This document shows positions 1 through 7,992 of a stretch of DNA of 9,128 nucleotides, piece after piece. The DNA lies in the NCBI GenBank assembly GCA_025996895.1, contig BNTW01000101.1, positions 1 through 9,128 on the forward strand, in the 5' to 3' direction. The translations under genes were made by a program, and so were the position numbers. Position 1 is the stretch's first letter; each line of letters opens with the position of its first letter. This DNA is from Bacteroidia bacterium. GTDB lineage: Bacteria; Bacteroidota; Bacteroidia; Bacteroidales; Azobacteroidaceae. The notes beneath the pieces are model-generated. The model searched no databases. It saw only the letters and a program-made list of their open reading frames with translations, and was not told where the DNA came from.

Positions 1-1
1 G

Positions 2-124
2 TCCGGCAATGGCGAGTGGAGTATTTCCGGCGACGGCGACTGGTTGGAAGTGTCGCCGAAAACAGGCAAAGGGAATGTTGCGGTTACAATAACCGTTTCG
101 GAAAACGACTCTTATGATGACAGG
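2..124 (+). other. BACON-domain fragment fused in frame to ThrRS
   Basis: Reading the thrS frame upstream from position 125 gives residues that fit the core of a BACON domain, not a TGS domain. [15 protein letters not shown] is followed by [16 protein letters not shown] and then DDR. This matches the family pattern of a tryptophan strand, W-L-x-V-S-P, a G-x-G turn, an alternating V-T-V-T-V strand, an Asn, and an Arg that normally leads into the last strand. That last strand is missing; the ThrRS sequence EDEEGKH begins directly after the Arg. BACON domains occur in exported Bacteroidota proteins and are often linked to carbohydrate or mucin binding, so joining one to a cytosolic synthetase is unexpected. 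The fragment lies within the first 124 bases of the window, where a wrong join at a contig end is a leading explanation. Confidence 0.75.
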
Positions 125-1885
125 GAAGACGAAGAAGGCAAGCATGCTTTCTGGCATTCCTCCGCTCACCTCTTGGCAGAAGCCTTGCAAGAGCTTTATC
201 CGGGTATTCAATTCGGTATCGGCCCGGCAATTGAAAACGGTTTTTACTACGATGTCGATCCGGGCGAAGGCGTAACAATTAAAGACGCGGACTTAGTGGC
301 AGTAGAGAAAAAAATGCAGGAATTGGCCGCTCAGAAATCGGCCATCTGCCGCGAAGACATTACCAAAAAAGACGCCTTGAAATTGTTTGGAGAGAGAGGC
401 GAAACCTATAAAACCGAGCTAATCGGCGAGTTGGAAGACGGAACAATTACTACCTATACGCAAGGAAATTTCACCGACCTTTGTCGCGGCCCGCATTTAC
501 CGAATACCTCTTATATCAAAGCGATTAAGTTGATGTCGGTGGCCGGCGCGTATTGGCGGGGTGACGAAAAACGCCGGCAACTCACTCGTATTTACGGTAT
601 TACATTCCCCAAAAAGAAAGAATTGGACGAATATTTGGCATTGCTCGAAGAAGCCAAAAAACGCGACCACCGTAAAATCGGTAAGGAAATGGAATTATTT
701 ACCTTCTCGCAAAATGTGGGGCAAGGACTTCCGTTGTGGCTACCGAAAGGAACGCAATTGCGCTTGAAATTGCAGGATTTCCTGACCCGTATTCAGAAAG
801 AATATGGCTACCAACAAGTGATGACTCCGCATATCGGCAACAAAATGTTGTACGTTACTTCCGGTCATTATGCCAAATACGGAAAAGATTCGTTCCAGCC
901 GATTCATACGCCCGAAGAAGGCGAAGAATTTTTGCTGAAGCCGATGAACTGTCCGCACCATTGCGAAATTTATAAGGCTTTCCCGCGTTCGTACAAAGAA
1001 TTGCCGTTGCGTTTAGCCGAATTTGGTACGGTTTATCGCTACGAGCAAAGCGGCGAGTTGCACGGATTGACGCGTGTGCGCGGATTTACGCAGGACGACG
1101 CGCATATTTTCTGTGCGCCCGAAGACGTGAAAGGCGAATTTATCAAAGTGATGGATATTATCCATATCATTTTCCGTGCGTTGAATTTTACGGAATACGA
1201 AGCGCAAATTTCGTTGCGCGACCCCGATAACAAGGAAAAATACATCGGCTCGGACGAAAACTGGACGGCCGCTGAAAACGCCATCATTGAAGTTTGTCAG
1301 GAAAAAGGGATCAAAGCCAAAGTCGAATTGGGCGAAGCTGCTTTCTACGGCCCCAAATTGGATTTTATGGTGAAAGACGCTTTGGGCAGACGTTGGCAAT
1401 TAGGTACTATCCAAGTGGATTACAACCTTCCCGAACGCTTTGAATTGGAATATGTCGGTGCAGACAATCAAAGACATCGTCCGGTAATGATACACCGCGC
1501 GCCGTTCGGCTCAATGGAACGCTTTGTTGCCGTTTTGATTGAACATACTGCCGGAAAATTTCCGTTGTGGTTAGTTCCCGACCAAGCCGTGATTTTGCCT
1601 ATCAGCGAAAAATGCAACGATTATGCGTGGGAAATCGCAAAAGAATTGCAAAAACACAACATTCGCGCCATAGTCGATGACCGAAATGAGAAAATCGGAC
1701 GGAAAATCCGGGACAACGAACTGAAAAAAATCCCTTATTTGCTGATAGTCGGTGAAAAAGAAGCGGAAAATCGTGAAATTTCCGTAAGAAAACAAGGCGA
1801 AGGTGATGTTGGTTCAATGAAAATTACTAACTTTGCCGCGCTTTTAAATAAGGAGGTAGAAAAGCAAATGAATCAGTGGCAATAA
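2..1885 (+). CDS. thrS: Threonyl-tRNA synthetase, 5' end atypical (TGS domain replaced)
   Basis: Class II synthetase that attaches threonine to tRNA-Thr in the cytoplasm and hydrolyses mischarged Ser-tRNA. Residue numbers count from the TTG at 44; the frame is open back to position 2, so the true start is unseen. The editing domain (about 28-210) has HSSAH (H38, H42) and CRGPH (C147, H151). The catalytic domain has the three zinc ligands C303 (MNCPHH), H354 (DDAHIF) and H484 (MIHRAPFGS). The anticodon-binding domain fills roughly 510-613. Similarity to ThrRS begins abruptly at [11 protein letters not shown] (position 125). The roughly 60-residue TGS domain that normally precedes it is missing, and in-frame BACON-like sequence stands in its place. 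The synthetase body is otherwise complete. infC follows after 9 bases, the common thrS-infC-rpmI-rplT order. Identity is certain; the N-terminus may be an assembly chimera. Confidence 0.95.
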   Translation, partial: SGNGEWSISGDGDWLEVSPKTGKGNVAVTITVSENDSYDDREDEEGKHAFWHSSAHLLAEALQELYPGIQFGIGPAIENGFYYDVDPGEGVTIKDADLVAVEKKMQELAAQKSAICREDITKKDALKLFGERGETYKTELIGELEDGTITTYTQGNFTDLCRGPHLPNTSYIKAIKLMSVAGAYWRGDEKRRQLTRIYGITFPKKKELDEYLALLEEAKKRDHRKIGKEMELFTFSQNVGQGLPLWLPKGTQLRLKLQDFLTRIQKEYGYQQVMTPHIGNKMLYVTSGHYAKYGKDSFQPIHTPEEGEEFLLKPMNCPHHCEIYKAFPRSYKELPLRLAEFGTVYRYEQSGELHGLTRVRGFTQDDAHIFCAPEDVKGEFIKVMDIIHIIFRALNFTEYEAQISLRDPDNKEKYIGSDENWTAAENAIIEVCQEKGIKAKVELGEAAFYGPKLDFMVKDALGRRWQLGTIQVDYNLPERFELEYVGADNQRHRPVMIHRAPFGSMERFVAVLIEHTAGKFPLWLVPDQAVILPISEKCNDYAWEIAKELQKHNIRAIVDDRNEKIGRKIRDNELKKIPYLLIVGEKEAENREISVRKQGEGDVGSMKITNFAALLNKEVEKQMNQWQ

Positions 1886-1894
1886 ATTTTTTGA

Positions 1895-2464
1895 ATGAAG
1901 AAGGACAACTTAAAAGATCAGTACAGAGTAAATGATAAAATCCGGGTGCGGGAAGTGCGCTTAGTCGGAGAGAATGTGGAGCAGGGAGTTTATTCCATCT
2001 TCGACGCATTGCGGCTGGCACAGGATCGAGATTTGGATTTGATTGAAATTTCGCCGAATGCTGTCCCCCCGGTTTGTCGGATTGCCGATTATCAAAAATT
2101 TCTCTACCAACAGAAGAAACGCCAGAAAGAACAAAAAGCCAAATCAGTGAAAATTGTGGTGAAAGAAATCCGTTTCGGTCCGCAGACCGACGACCACGAC
2201 TACAATTTCAAACTGAAACACGCCAAAAACTTTTTGGAAGAAGGCGCGAAAGTGAAAGCTTACGTGTTTTTCCGTGGACGTTCAATTCTTTTCAAAGAGC
2301 AGGGAGAAGTGTTATTACTCCGTTTTGCCAACGACTTGGAAGATTACGGAAAAGTAGAATCCATGCCGTCTTTGGAAGGCAAGAAAATGATTATCATGCT
2401 GACACCCAAAAAAGTGGGCGGTGTGCCCAAGCCGGTGAAGCAAGAAGAGGAAAAAGACGAATGA
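1895..2464 (+). CDS. infC: Translation initiation factor IF-3
   Basis: IF3 binds the 30S subunit, checks the initiator tRNA-start codon pairing and prevents premature 50S joining. The 189-residue product has the N-terminal domain ([37 protein letters not shown]), a lysine-rich linker ([10 protein letters not shown]) and the C-terminal ribosome-binding domain ([31 protein letters not shown]). The length is normal, with a short charged tail rich in Lys and Glu. The ATG at 1895 gives the N-terminus usual for Bacteroidota IF3 ([11 protein letters not shown]). No Shine-Dalgarno sequence lies at a useful distance. It follows thrS by 9 bases and is probably cotranscribed with it. The next gene, rpmI, is separated by 130 bases containing a hairpin repeat. 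Confidence 0.97.
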   Translation: MKKDNLKDQYRVNDKIRVREVRLVGENVEQGVYSIFDALRLAQDRDLDLIEISPNAVPPVCRIADYQKFLYQQKKRQKEQKAKSVKIVVKEIRFGPQTDDHDYNFKLKHAKNFLEEGAKVKAYVFFRGRSILFKEQGEVLLLRFANDLEDYGKVESMPSLEGKKMIIMLTPKKVGGVPKPVKQEEEKDE

Positions 2465-2469
2465 GTAAT

Positions 2470-2548
2470 GTCACGGCGGGATTGACCCGCCATCTCCTGA
2501 TAGTAAATTAACTATTTTCAGGGGATTGCGCGTCAAGCGCGCAATGAC
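2470..2548. repeat. Double-hairpin intergenic repeat, copy 1
   Basis: Two short hairpins are enclosed by an outer inverted repeat. The left hairpin is GGCGGG-attga-CCCGCC (2475-2491). The right hairpin is ATTGCGCG-tcaag-CGCGCAAT (2525-2545). The outer arms begin GTCA and end TGAC, with CTCCTGA facing TCAGGGGA around an AT-rich centre containing TTAA. Bases 2519-2548 are identical to the reverse complement of 8066-8095, so this is a dispersed family and not a chance palindrome. It lies between infC and rpmI, starting 5 bases after the infC stop. It could act as an mRNA-stabilising or processing structure, or a partial terminator, inside the operon. No T-run follows the stem, so a classical intrinsic terminator is unlikely. 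Confidence 0.85.
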
Positions 2549-2594
2549 AACTATAAATAAATATTTAATATTAACAATTTAAAAAAGCAGCAAG

Positions 2595-2792
2595 ATGCCT
2601 AAAATGAAGACTAATTCCGGTGCCAAAAAAAGATTCGCTCTTACCGGAACAGGAAAAATCAAGAGAAAACATGCTTACAAAAGTCACATTCTCACGAAGA
2701 AGACCAAGAAGCAAAAAAGAAGATTAACCCATTTTTCAATTCTCGATCAAGCGAACACAAACAGCGTGAAAGAGATGTTGGGAATGAAGTAA
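2595..2792 (+). CDS. rpmI: 50S ribosomal protein L35
   Basis: Small basic protein of the large ribosomal subunit. The 65-residue product matches the family's usual length and carries the typical [14 protein letters not shown] start, the basic core [16 protein letters not shown] and the [10 protein letters not shown] stretch. The ATG at 2595 follows an A-rich leader (about 2549-2594) without a Shine-Dalgarno sequence, as is common in Bacteroidota. It sits between infC and rplT. The usual arrangement is conserved, although the upstream spacer carries a repeat and the downstream spacer is 91 bases long. In other bacteria this operon is controlled by L20 binding to its own mRNA; whether that happens here is not shown by sequence alone. 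Confidence 0.97.
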   Translation: MPKMKTNSGAKKRFALTGTGKIKRKHAYKSHILTKKTKKQKRRLTHFSILDQANTNSVKEMLGMK

Positions 2793-2830
2793 TTAATCCA
2801 AGAGTTTTTAACAGATTTATTAACAGAAAT

Positions 2831-2861
2831 TTAGCAAACAAGTTCGTAAAAACGACGCTAA
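2831..2861 (+). promoter_or_regulatory. Bulged hairpin in the rplT leader (possible L20-responsive element)
   Basis: Within the 91-base gap between rpmI and rplT, TTAGC (2831-2835) can pair with GCTAA (2857-2861). Inside it, GT-T-CGT (2842-2847) pairs with ACG-AC (2852-2856) around an AAAA loop, leaving a six-base A-rich bulge (2836-2841) on one side. Two short helices joined by an asymmetric bulge, just upstream of rplT, recall the kind of site L20 binds in the mRNA leaders of other bacteria. That function is inference: the helices are short, no T-run follows, and no known Bacteroidota leader motif was recognised. Confidence 0.3.
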
Positions 2862-2883
2862 CTTTCACAACATTTTAATTATT

Positions 2884-3228
2884 ATGCCCAGATCAGTAAA
2901 TCACGTAGCTTCGAGAGCTAAAAGAAAAAGAATCCTCAAATTGACGAGAGGATATTATGGCGCACGCAAAAATGTTTGGACAGTCGCCAAAAACACATGG
3001 GAAAAAGGTTTAACTTACGCATTCCGCGATCGAAGAAATAAAAAACGCAATTTTCGCGCACTGTGGATTCAACGTATCAATGCGGCTGCCCGCTTGGAAG
3101 GCCTGTCGTATTCCAAATTGATGGGTGCTTTGCACAAAAACGGAGTTGAAATCAATCGCAAAGTATTAGCCGACTTGGCGATGAATCACCCCGAAGCGTT
3201 CAAAGCGATTGTCAATAAAGTGAAATAA
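2884..3228 (+). CDS. rplT: 50S ribosomal protein L20
   Basis: L20 binds 23S rRNA directly and is needed early in 50S assembly; in several bacteria it also represses its own operon. The 114-residue product shows the family pattern from end to end. The basic, extended N-terminal tail has [19 protein letters not shown] and RGYYGARKN. The globular part has [35 protein letters not shown] and the ending [19 protein letters not shown]. The ATG at 2884 is preceded by an AT-rich leader without a Shine-Dalgarno sequence. It is the last gene of the thrS-infC-rpmI-rplT cluster. A new promoter lies about 35 bases after its stop, and no clear terminator hairpin is seen in between. Confidence 0.97.
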   Translation: MPRSVNHVASRAKRKRILKLTRGYYGARKNVWTVAKNTWEKGLTYAFRDRRNKKRNFRALWIQRINAAARLEGLSYSKLMGALHKNGVEINRKVLADLAMNHPEAFKAIVNKVK

Positions 3229-3262
3229 TCTCAGTACTATTTATAATTGAAGAAAAATTTCC

Positions 3263-3271
3263 TACCTTTGC
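3263..3271 (+). promoter_or_regulatory. Bacteroidota-type promoter (-7 box) before yceD
   Basis: TACCTTTGC at 3263-3271 is an excellent match to the Bacteroidota sigma-70 (sigma-ABfr) -7 consensus TAnnTTTG. The -33 element is weak: a TTG at 3247-3249 is too close, and only a T/A-rich stretch (about 3239-3246) lies at the usual distance. A start of transcription a few bases downstream would leave a leader of only about 20 bases before the TTG start codon at 3296. This would drive the yceD-rpmF-fabH-era-der-DUF2461 unit separately from the rplT operon. Confidence 0.65.
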
Positions 3272-3295
3272 AGGGTTTTTGTAAAATAAATTGTT

Positions 3296-3874
3296 TTGGG
3301 AAAATTTGATTTATATAAGGTCGATTTAAAAAGCATGAAGCAGGATGTCCAAGAGATTACTTATCTATTGGATAATCATTTTTTTACAAATATTGAAGGG
3401 GAAGACATTCAAAAAGGCAAAGTAAATGTCCTGCTGACCGTTACCAAAGCAAGCAATGCGTTTAATCTGGCGTTTAAATTACAGGGAACAGTGGTGATTC
3501 CGTGCGACCGGTGTCTGGACAATATGGACTTTCCGGTGGATACGACTGCCCGCCTGATTGTGAAATTCGGAAAAGATTACGCCGAAGAAAGCGACGAAAT
3601 CATTATTATTCCGGAAACGGAAGGCGCGATTAATCTGGCGTGGTTTCTTTACGAGTTTGTTGCGTTATCCTTGCCTATCAAACATATACACGCTCCGGGA
3701 AAATGCAACAAGCAGATGTCTACCCAATTGAAAAAACATACCGCGAAAGCGGAAGGTGACGAGGACGATTTTAATTTGGATGATGGGGAAAACATCGGAG
3801 TGAGCGACGACGATTTGAACGACGACATCGACCCGCGCTGGGACGCATTACGAGAATTGAAAGATAAACAATAA
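3296..3874 (+). CDS. yceD: YceD/DUF177 family protein (23S rRNA accumulation protein)
   Basis: Member of the DUF177/YceD family, linked in other bacteria to accumulation of 23S rRNA and nearly always encoded just before rpmF, as here. The 192-residue product shows the family's CDRC motif (C70, C73) in VVIPCDRCLDNMDFPV, then AWFLYEFVALSLPIKHIHAPGKCNK with H130, H132 and C137. Whether these cysteines bind metal is not known from the sequence. The C-terminal 50 residues are strongly acidic (GDEDDFNLDDGEN, SDDDLNDDIDP) and end in DPRWDALREL, common in Bacteroidota members. The start is taken as TTG at 3296 because it yields MGKFDLYKVDLK, the conserved beginning of Bacteroidota homologues; an in-frame TAA lies just upstream at 3287, and the next ATG (in KSMKQD) would remove that conserved start. 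A -7 promoter box lies about 25 bases upstream. Confidence 0.88.
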   Translation: MGKFDLYKVDLKSMKQDVQEITYLLDNHFFTNIEGEDIQKGKVNVLLTVTKASNAFNLAFKLQGTVVIPCDRCLDNMDFPVDTTARLIVKFGKDYAEESDEIIIIPETEGAINLAWFLYEFVALSLPIKHIHAPGKCNKQMSTQLKKHTAKAEGDEDDFNLDDGENIGVSDDDLNDDIDPRWDALRELKDKQ

Positions 3875-3898
3875 TAACAATTAAAATAAATAACAAAA

Positions 3899-4084
3899 AT
3901 GGCACATCCTAAACGACGAGTAGGTAAAACCAGAAGAGACAAAAGAAGAACACACGACAATGCCGTTCTTCCTCAAATAGCATTAGATCCGACAACAGGT
4001 GAATATCATTTGTATCACCGGGCACATTGGTACGAAGGTAAATTGTATTATAAAGGCAAAATAATCATTGACAAGACTGTTTAA
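3899..4084 (+). CDS. rpmF: 50S ribosomal protein L32, cysteine-free form
   Basis: L32 is a small protein of the large subunit near the peptidyl-transferase region. The 61-residue product has the typical N-terminus [20 protein letters not shown] and the length expected in Bacteroidota. Many L32 proteins then carry a zinc ribbon made of two C-x2-C pairs. Here that segment reads [20 protein letters not shown] and holds no cysteine at all, so this is a zinc-independent version. The GEYHLYH residues still align with the GEWHVYH stretch of zinc-binding relatives. The gene follows yceD by 24 A-rich bases, and its TAA stop overlaps the fabH ATG in TAATG, pointing to translational coupling. Confidence 0.95.
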   Translation: MAHPKRRVGKTRRDKRRTHDNAVLPQIALDPTTGEYHLYHRAHWYEGKLYYKGKIIIDKTV

Positions 4085-5079
4085 TGTGTAAAATACATGC
4101 AGCTATCACAGGAGTTGGCGGCTATGTTCCCAATTACCGCTTAACCAATGAGGAACTCTCGACAATAGTAGAAACTTCCGACGAGTGGATTACCAAACGA
4201 ATTGGCATCAAAGAACGGCGGATTTTGAAACCGGAAGAAGGTCGAGGGATTTCTTATCTGGCCGTGAAAGCGATAGAGGACTTACAAAGCCGGCGTCCTT
4301 TTAATCCGTTGGAAGTGGAAGCGGTCATTTTTGCTACCACCACTCCCGATTACGGCTTGCCGAGTTCGGCAGCTCTGACGGCTGCACAGACCGGTATGAC
4401 CAACGCTTTCTGTTTCGATATGGAAGCGGCTTGCAGTGGTTTTATTTATGCTTTAGACATTGCAGACGGTTTTGTTTCTTCCGGAAAATACAAAAAAGTA
4501 ATGGTGATTGCAGGCGATATCCTTTCGTCCGTTACCGATTACGAAGACCGGAACACCTGCCCGATTTTTGCCGACGGTTGCGGTTGTGTTTTAGTCGAAG
4601 CAACCACCGAAGAAGTCGGATTGATGGATTCTATTCTGCGTTCGGACGGCAGTACGCCCGAACATCTGCACATGTATGGAGGCGGGTCGGTTTATCCGGC
4701 ATCGCATGAAACAGTTGAACAACGCATGCACTACATCTGGCAAGACGGCAGAATTGTATTCAAACGGGCGGTTTCAAGTATGGTAGATGCTTGCGAAGAA
4801 CTGTTGAAAAGAAACAATCTTTCCAAAGAAAATGTAGATTGGATTGTGCCTCACCAGGCAAATTTGCGGATTATAGATGCTGTAGCCTACCATCTCAACG
4901 TTCCGCGCGAAAAAGTAATGATTAATATTGAGAAATACGGCAACACCAGCGCGGGAACAATTCCGCTTTGCTTATGGGAATGGGAAAATCGATTGCACAA
5001 AGGCGATAACCTCATTCTGACCGCTTTCGGAGCCGGCTTTACGTGGGGAGCCGTTTATCTGAAATGGGGGTATAATTAA
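4084..5079 (+). CDS. fabH: Beta-ketoacyl-ACP synthase III
   Basis: Condenses an acyl-CoA primer with malonyl-ACP to start fatty-acid synthesis in the cytoplasm. The 331-residue product is full length for the thiolase-fold family. It has the catalytic triad C117 (EAACSGF), H257 (VPHQANLR) and N287 (GNTSAGT), plus the N-terminal [16 protein letters not shown] and [15 protein letters not shown] and the C-terminal [14 protein letters not shown]. The start codon overlaps the rpmF stop and its own stop overlaps the era start, both as TAATG, so all three are probably translated together. In many other phyla plsX lies between rpmF and fabH; it is absent here, as is usual in this lineage. Substrate choice (straight or branched primer) cannot be read with confidence. 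Confidence 0.97.
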   Translation: MCKIHAAITGVGGYVPNYRLTNEELSTIVETSDEWITKRIGIKERRILKPEEGRGISYLAVKAIEDLQSRRPFNPLEVEAVIFATTTPDYGLPSSAALTAAQTGMTNAFCFDMEAACSGFIYALDIADGFVSSGKYKKVMVIAGDILSSVTDYEDRNTCPIFADGCGCVLVEATTEEVGLMDSILRSDGSTPEHLHMYGGGSVYPASHETVEQRMHYIWQDGRIVFKRAVSSMVDACEELLKRNNLSKENVDWIVPHQANLRIIDAVAYHLNVPREKVMINIEKYGNTSAGTIPLCLWEWENRLHKGDNLILTAFGAGFTWGAVYLKWGYN

Positions 5080-5960
5080 TGTATAAATCCGGATTTGTAA
5101 ATATTGTCGGAAATCCGAATGTCGGAAAATCCACTTTGATGAACTTGCTGGTTGGCGAAAAACTGTCGATCATCACCTCGAAAGCGCAGACTACCCGCCA
5201 CCGGATTATGGGAATTGTCAATACCGACAATATGCAAATTGTATATTCCGATACACCGGGTGTGCTGAAACCTAACTACAAGTTGCAGGAAAACATGCTC
5301 AATTTCTCTGAGTCGGCGTTAGATGATGCTGATGTGTTGATTTATATGACTGACGTCGTAGAAAAAATCGACAAAAATCATTTTTTTCTGAAAAAAGTAG
5401 AACAAAAGTCTTCGCCCATTTTGCTGGTAATCAACAAAATAGATTTATCCAATCAGAAAGAATTGGAACAAAAAGTAACCGAATGGAAGGCGTTACTTCC
5501 ACAAGCAGAAATCGTTCCGTTGTCGGCAACCAACCGCTTCAATGTCGATTATTTGCAGAAGCGGATTGAAGAATTGTTGCCCGAGTCCCCTCCCTACTTT
5601 GAAAAAGACGCCATGACCGACCGGCCGGCGCGTTTTTTCGTAACCGAAATTATCCGCGAGAAAATCCTGCTGTATTATCAAAAGGAAATTCCCTATTCGG
5701 TGGAAGTCGTAGTCGAAACGTTTGAAGAAACGGAAAAACTGATAAAGATTCGGACGTTGATTATCGTGGAACGCGAATCACAAAAAGGAATTATCATCGG
5801 CGACAAAGGCAATGCCATCAAGAAAGTGGGCGCGATGGCGCGAAAAGATATTGAGAAATTTTTCGACAAGCAGGTTTTTCTCGAAATGTTTGTCAAAGTC
5901 GAAAAAGACTGGAGAAATAGAGATAACTTGCTGAAGAAATTCGGCTATAAATTGGAATAA
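5079..5960 (+). CDS. era: GTPase Era, 30S ribosome assembly
   Basis: Era binds the 3' end of 16S rRNA and takes part in late 30S maturation. The 293-residue product has the GTPase motifs in order: GNPNVGKST (11-19), the switch I threonines in AQTTRHR, DTPG (58-61), NKID (119-122) and SAT (149-151). A C-terminal KH domain has its GxxG loop in [14 protein letters not shown] (GDKG 241-244). The length is normal. The KH domain of Era recognises 16S sequence next to the anti-Shine-Dalgarno region. The start overlaps the fabH stop (TAATG) and der begins 2 bases after its stop. Confidence 0.97.
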   Translation: MYKSGFVNIVGNPNVGKSTLMNLLVGEKLSIITSKAQTTRHRIMGIVNTDNMQIVYSDTPGVLKPNYKLQENMLNFSESALDDADVLIYMTDVVEKIDKNHFFLKKVEQKSSPILLVINKIDLSNQKELEQKVTEWKALLPQAEIVPLSATNRFNVDYLQKRIEELLPESPPYFEKDAMTDRPARFFVTEIIREKILLYYQKEIPYSVEVVVETFEETEKLIKIRTLIIVERESQKGIIIGDKGNAIKKVGAMARKDIEKFFDKQVFLEMFVKVEKDWRNRDNLLKKFGYKLE

Positions 5961-5962
5961 TT

Positions 5963-7276
5963 ATGAGTAATATTGTAGCAATAGTTGGTCGTCCGAATGT
6001 CGGTAAATCGACCTTATTTAACCGTTTAACACAAACGCGACAAGCGATTGTCGATGAAACGGCAGGCACAACGCGCGATCGTCAATACGGTAAAGCGGAA
6101 TGGGGCGGACAAGAATTTTCGGTCATCGACACCGGCGGCTGGGTGCTGAACTCGGACGATGTTTTTGAAGAAGAAATCAACAAGCAGGTGCAGATTGCAA
6201 TTGAAGAAGCCGATGTGATTTTGTTTATGGTCGATGTACTGAACGGTACTACCGATTTAGACCAGCAAGTAGCGAACATGCTTCGGCGCGGGAAAAAACC
6301 GGTAATTTTGGTTTCCAACAAAGCCGACAATTTTGATTTGTATCCCCAATCAGCCGAATTTTACGCGTTGGGATTGGGTGATCCGCAAAATGTTTCGGCG
6401 GTAAACGGCTCAGGAACAGGCGATTTATTAGACTTGGTCATTTCCAAATTCACAAAAAAAGCGGAAGAAGAAATCGAAGAAGATGTGCCGAAAATTGCGA
6501 TTGTCGGCCGTCCGAATGCAGGTAAATCCTCGCTGATTAACGCGTTTATCGGCGAAGAACGCAATATTGTAACCGAAATTGCCGGCACGACGCGCGATTC
6601 TATCTACACTTATTATGATAAATTCGGATTGAAGTTTTATTTGGTCGATACGGCGGGAATCCGAAAAAAAGGAAAAGTCGATGAAAATTTGGAATATTAT
6701 TCCGTTATTCGCGCCATTCGCGCTATCGAAAGTGCGGACGTCTGTGTGTTGATGCTCGACGCTACACGCGGTATCGAATCACAAGACATGAACATTTTCT
6801 CGTTGATACAGAAGAACAGAAAAGGCCTGGTGATTGTGGTCAATAAATGGGATTTGGTGGAAGACAAGGATCAGAATGTGATTAAAACTTTTGAGAATGC
6901 TATTCACGAGCGCACGGCTCCTTTCACCGATGTACCGGTTATTTTCGCGTCCGCAATGACCAAACAGCGGATTTTCAAAGTCCTGGAAACGGCCAACGAA
7001 GTGTATCAAATCCGGAAGACAAAAATTCCGACACACAAATTAAACGAAGTGTTATTGCCGATTATCGAAAACACACCACCGCCTATGAATAAGGGGAAAG
7101 TAGTTAAAATCAAGTATATCACGCAGTTACCCAACACAGCTATTCCAAGTTTTGTCTTTTTCTGCAACCTGCCCCAATGGGTGAAAGAACCGTACAAGCG
7201 ATTTTTGGAAAACCAGATACGCAAACATTGGACATTGACGGGTACGCCTATTAACGTGTTTATGCGAGAAAAATAA
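5963..7276 (+). CDS. der: GTPase Der (EngA), 50S ribosome assembly
   Basis: Tandem-GTPase protein required for late 50S assembly. The 437-residue product has two complete G domains. The first holds GRPNVGKS (9-16), DTGG (56-59) and NKAD (119-122). The second holds GRPNAGKS (182-189), DTAG (229-232), NKWD (294-297) and SAM (330-332). They are joined by an acidic linker ([12 protein letters not shown], about 165-176). A KH-like C-terminal domain (about 345-437) includes the [12 protein letters not shown] and PPPMNKGK region and ends with [11 protein letters not shown]. The length is normal. It lies 2 bases after era, pairing the small- and large-subunit assembly GTPases, and is followed after 8 bases by the DUF2461 gene. 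Confidence 0.97.
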   Translation: MSNIVAIVGRPNVGKSTLFNRLTQTRQAIVDETAGTTRDRQYGKAEWGGQEFSVIDTGGWVLNSDDVFEEEINKQVQIAIEEADVILFMVDVLNGTTDLDQQVANMLRRGKKPVILVSNKADNFDLYPQSAEFYALGLGDPQNVSAVNGSGTGDLLDLVISKFTKKAEEEIEEDVPKIAIVGRPNAGKSSLINAFIGEERNIVTEIAGTTRDSIYTYYDKFGLKFYLVDTAGIRKKGKVDENLEYYSVIRAIRAIESADVCVLMLDATRGIESQDMNIFSLIQKNRKGLVIVVNKWDLVEDKDQNVIKTFENAIHERTAPFTDVPVIFASAMTKQRIFKVLETANEVYQIRKTKIPTHKLNEVLLPIIENTPPPMNKGKVVKIKYITQLPNTAIPSFVFFCNLPQWVKEPYKRFLENQIRKHWTLTGTPINVFMREK

Positions 7277-7284
7277 GCAATATT

Positions 7285-7989
7285 ATGTTACGGAAAAGCA
7301 TTACCTTTTTGCGCGATTTGCTGGCCAACAACCGGACAAAAGACTGGTTTGAAGCACATCGTGGGGATTACCTTCAAGCGAAGGAAGAATACGAACAATT
7401 TATCGATCGCCTGATTATCGAAATCCGTCGTTTTGACCCGGGTATCGGAAACACGCTGACGGCAAAAGATTGTGTGTATCGCATTTACCGCGATGTCCGT
7501 TTTTCGCTCGATAAAACGCCTTACAAACGTTATCTGGGTGCCTATATTGCACCGGGCGGACGAAAAAGCGAGTTGTGCGGTTATTATTTCCACCTCGAGC
7601 CTGACAAAGCCGGCTTTTTAAATCATTCGTTGTGGTCGGGTGGGGTGTATGCCCCTGATGCGAAGACATTGAAAGCCGTCCGGACAGATATTTATGAAAA
7701 CATCGACGAATACAAAGAAGTCATTTTTGACCCCAATTTCACCTCAACGTTTAGCTGGTTTGGTGGCGACTCGGTGAAAACCGCGCCGAAAGGGTTCCCT
7801 AAGGATTTTCCCGACATGGACTTAATCAAACCCAAAGATTTTTCGTTTTATAAAAACATTGACGAAGCCTTGCTCACCAGCGATCAACTGCTGGAAAAAA
7901 GCATCGAAGTCTATCGCAAAATGCTTCCTTACAACGAATTCATGAACCGGTCAATATTATACCGGAAGGAAATGGCGAATGATCGTTAA
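7285..7989 (+). CDS. DUF2461 family protein, unknown function
   Basis: The 234-residue product matches the DUF2461 (TIGR02453) family by pattern. The N-terminal part has ITFLRDLLANNRTKDWFEAH followed by a long charged helix. The family's most conserved stretch follows, YRIYRDVRFSLDKTPYKRYL, then a glycine-rich segment GAYIAPGGRKS, GYYFHLEP and SLWSGGVYAPDAKTL. No signal peptide or membrane segment is seen, so it is probably cytoplasmic. The family is widespread in Bacteroidota and some Proteobacteria, but I know of no proven activity. It begins 8 bases after der and is probably the last gene of that unit. Its stop is followed 3 bases later by a 28-base perfect palindrome. A link to ribosome assembly is suggested only by position. 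Confidence 0.9.
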   Translation: MLRKSITFLRDLLANNRTKDWFEAHRGDYLQAKEEYEQFIDRLIIEIRRFDPGIGNTLTAKDCVYRIYRDVRFSLDKTPYKRYLGAYIAPGGRKSELCGYYFHLEPDKAGFLNHSLWSGGVYAPDAKTLKAVRTDIYENIDEYKEVIFDPNFTSTFSWFGGDSVKTAPKGFPKDFPDMDLIKPKDFSFYKNIDEALLTSDQLLEKSIEVYRKMLPYNEFMNRSILYRKEMANDR

Positions 7990-7992
7990 AAA

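Noticed and set aside
1013..1399. Minus-strand open frame of 128 residues within thrS.
   Set aside because: It is antisense to the conserved ThrRS catalytic core, has no family resemblance and only reflects codon use on the other strand.
1850..1885. A perfect AAGGAGGT followed 10 bases later by ATG AAT CAG TGG CAA TAA, ending 9 bases before infC; possible translated mini-ORF or relay.
   Set aside because: It is in the thrS reading frame and encodes the ordinary C-terminal residues [12 protein letters not shown]. Bacteroidota make little use of Shine-Dalgarno sequences, and the motif is too far from the infC ATG (37 bases) to serve it.
2061..2072. Run of six C in infC, a possible frameshift site.
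   Set aside because: The frame stays intact on both sides and gives the conserved [11 protein letters not shown] sequence.
2074..2511. Plus-strand frame of 145 residues overlapping infC.
   Set aside because: It lies in a different frame over conserved infC sequence, is rich in Arg and Ser as out-of-frame reads often are, and resembles no protein family.
2465..2550. Intrinsic terminator after infC.
   Set aside because: The stems are GC-rich but no T-run follows, the next genes belong to the same operon, and the sequence matches a dispersed repeat found elsewhere in the window.
3243..3270. TTG at 3247-3249 as the -33 element of the yceD promoter.
   Set aside because: Only 13 bases separate it from the -7 box; the usual spacing in Bacteroidota is about 19-21, so only the -7 box is supported.
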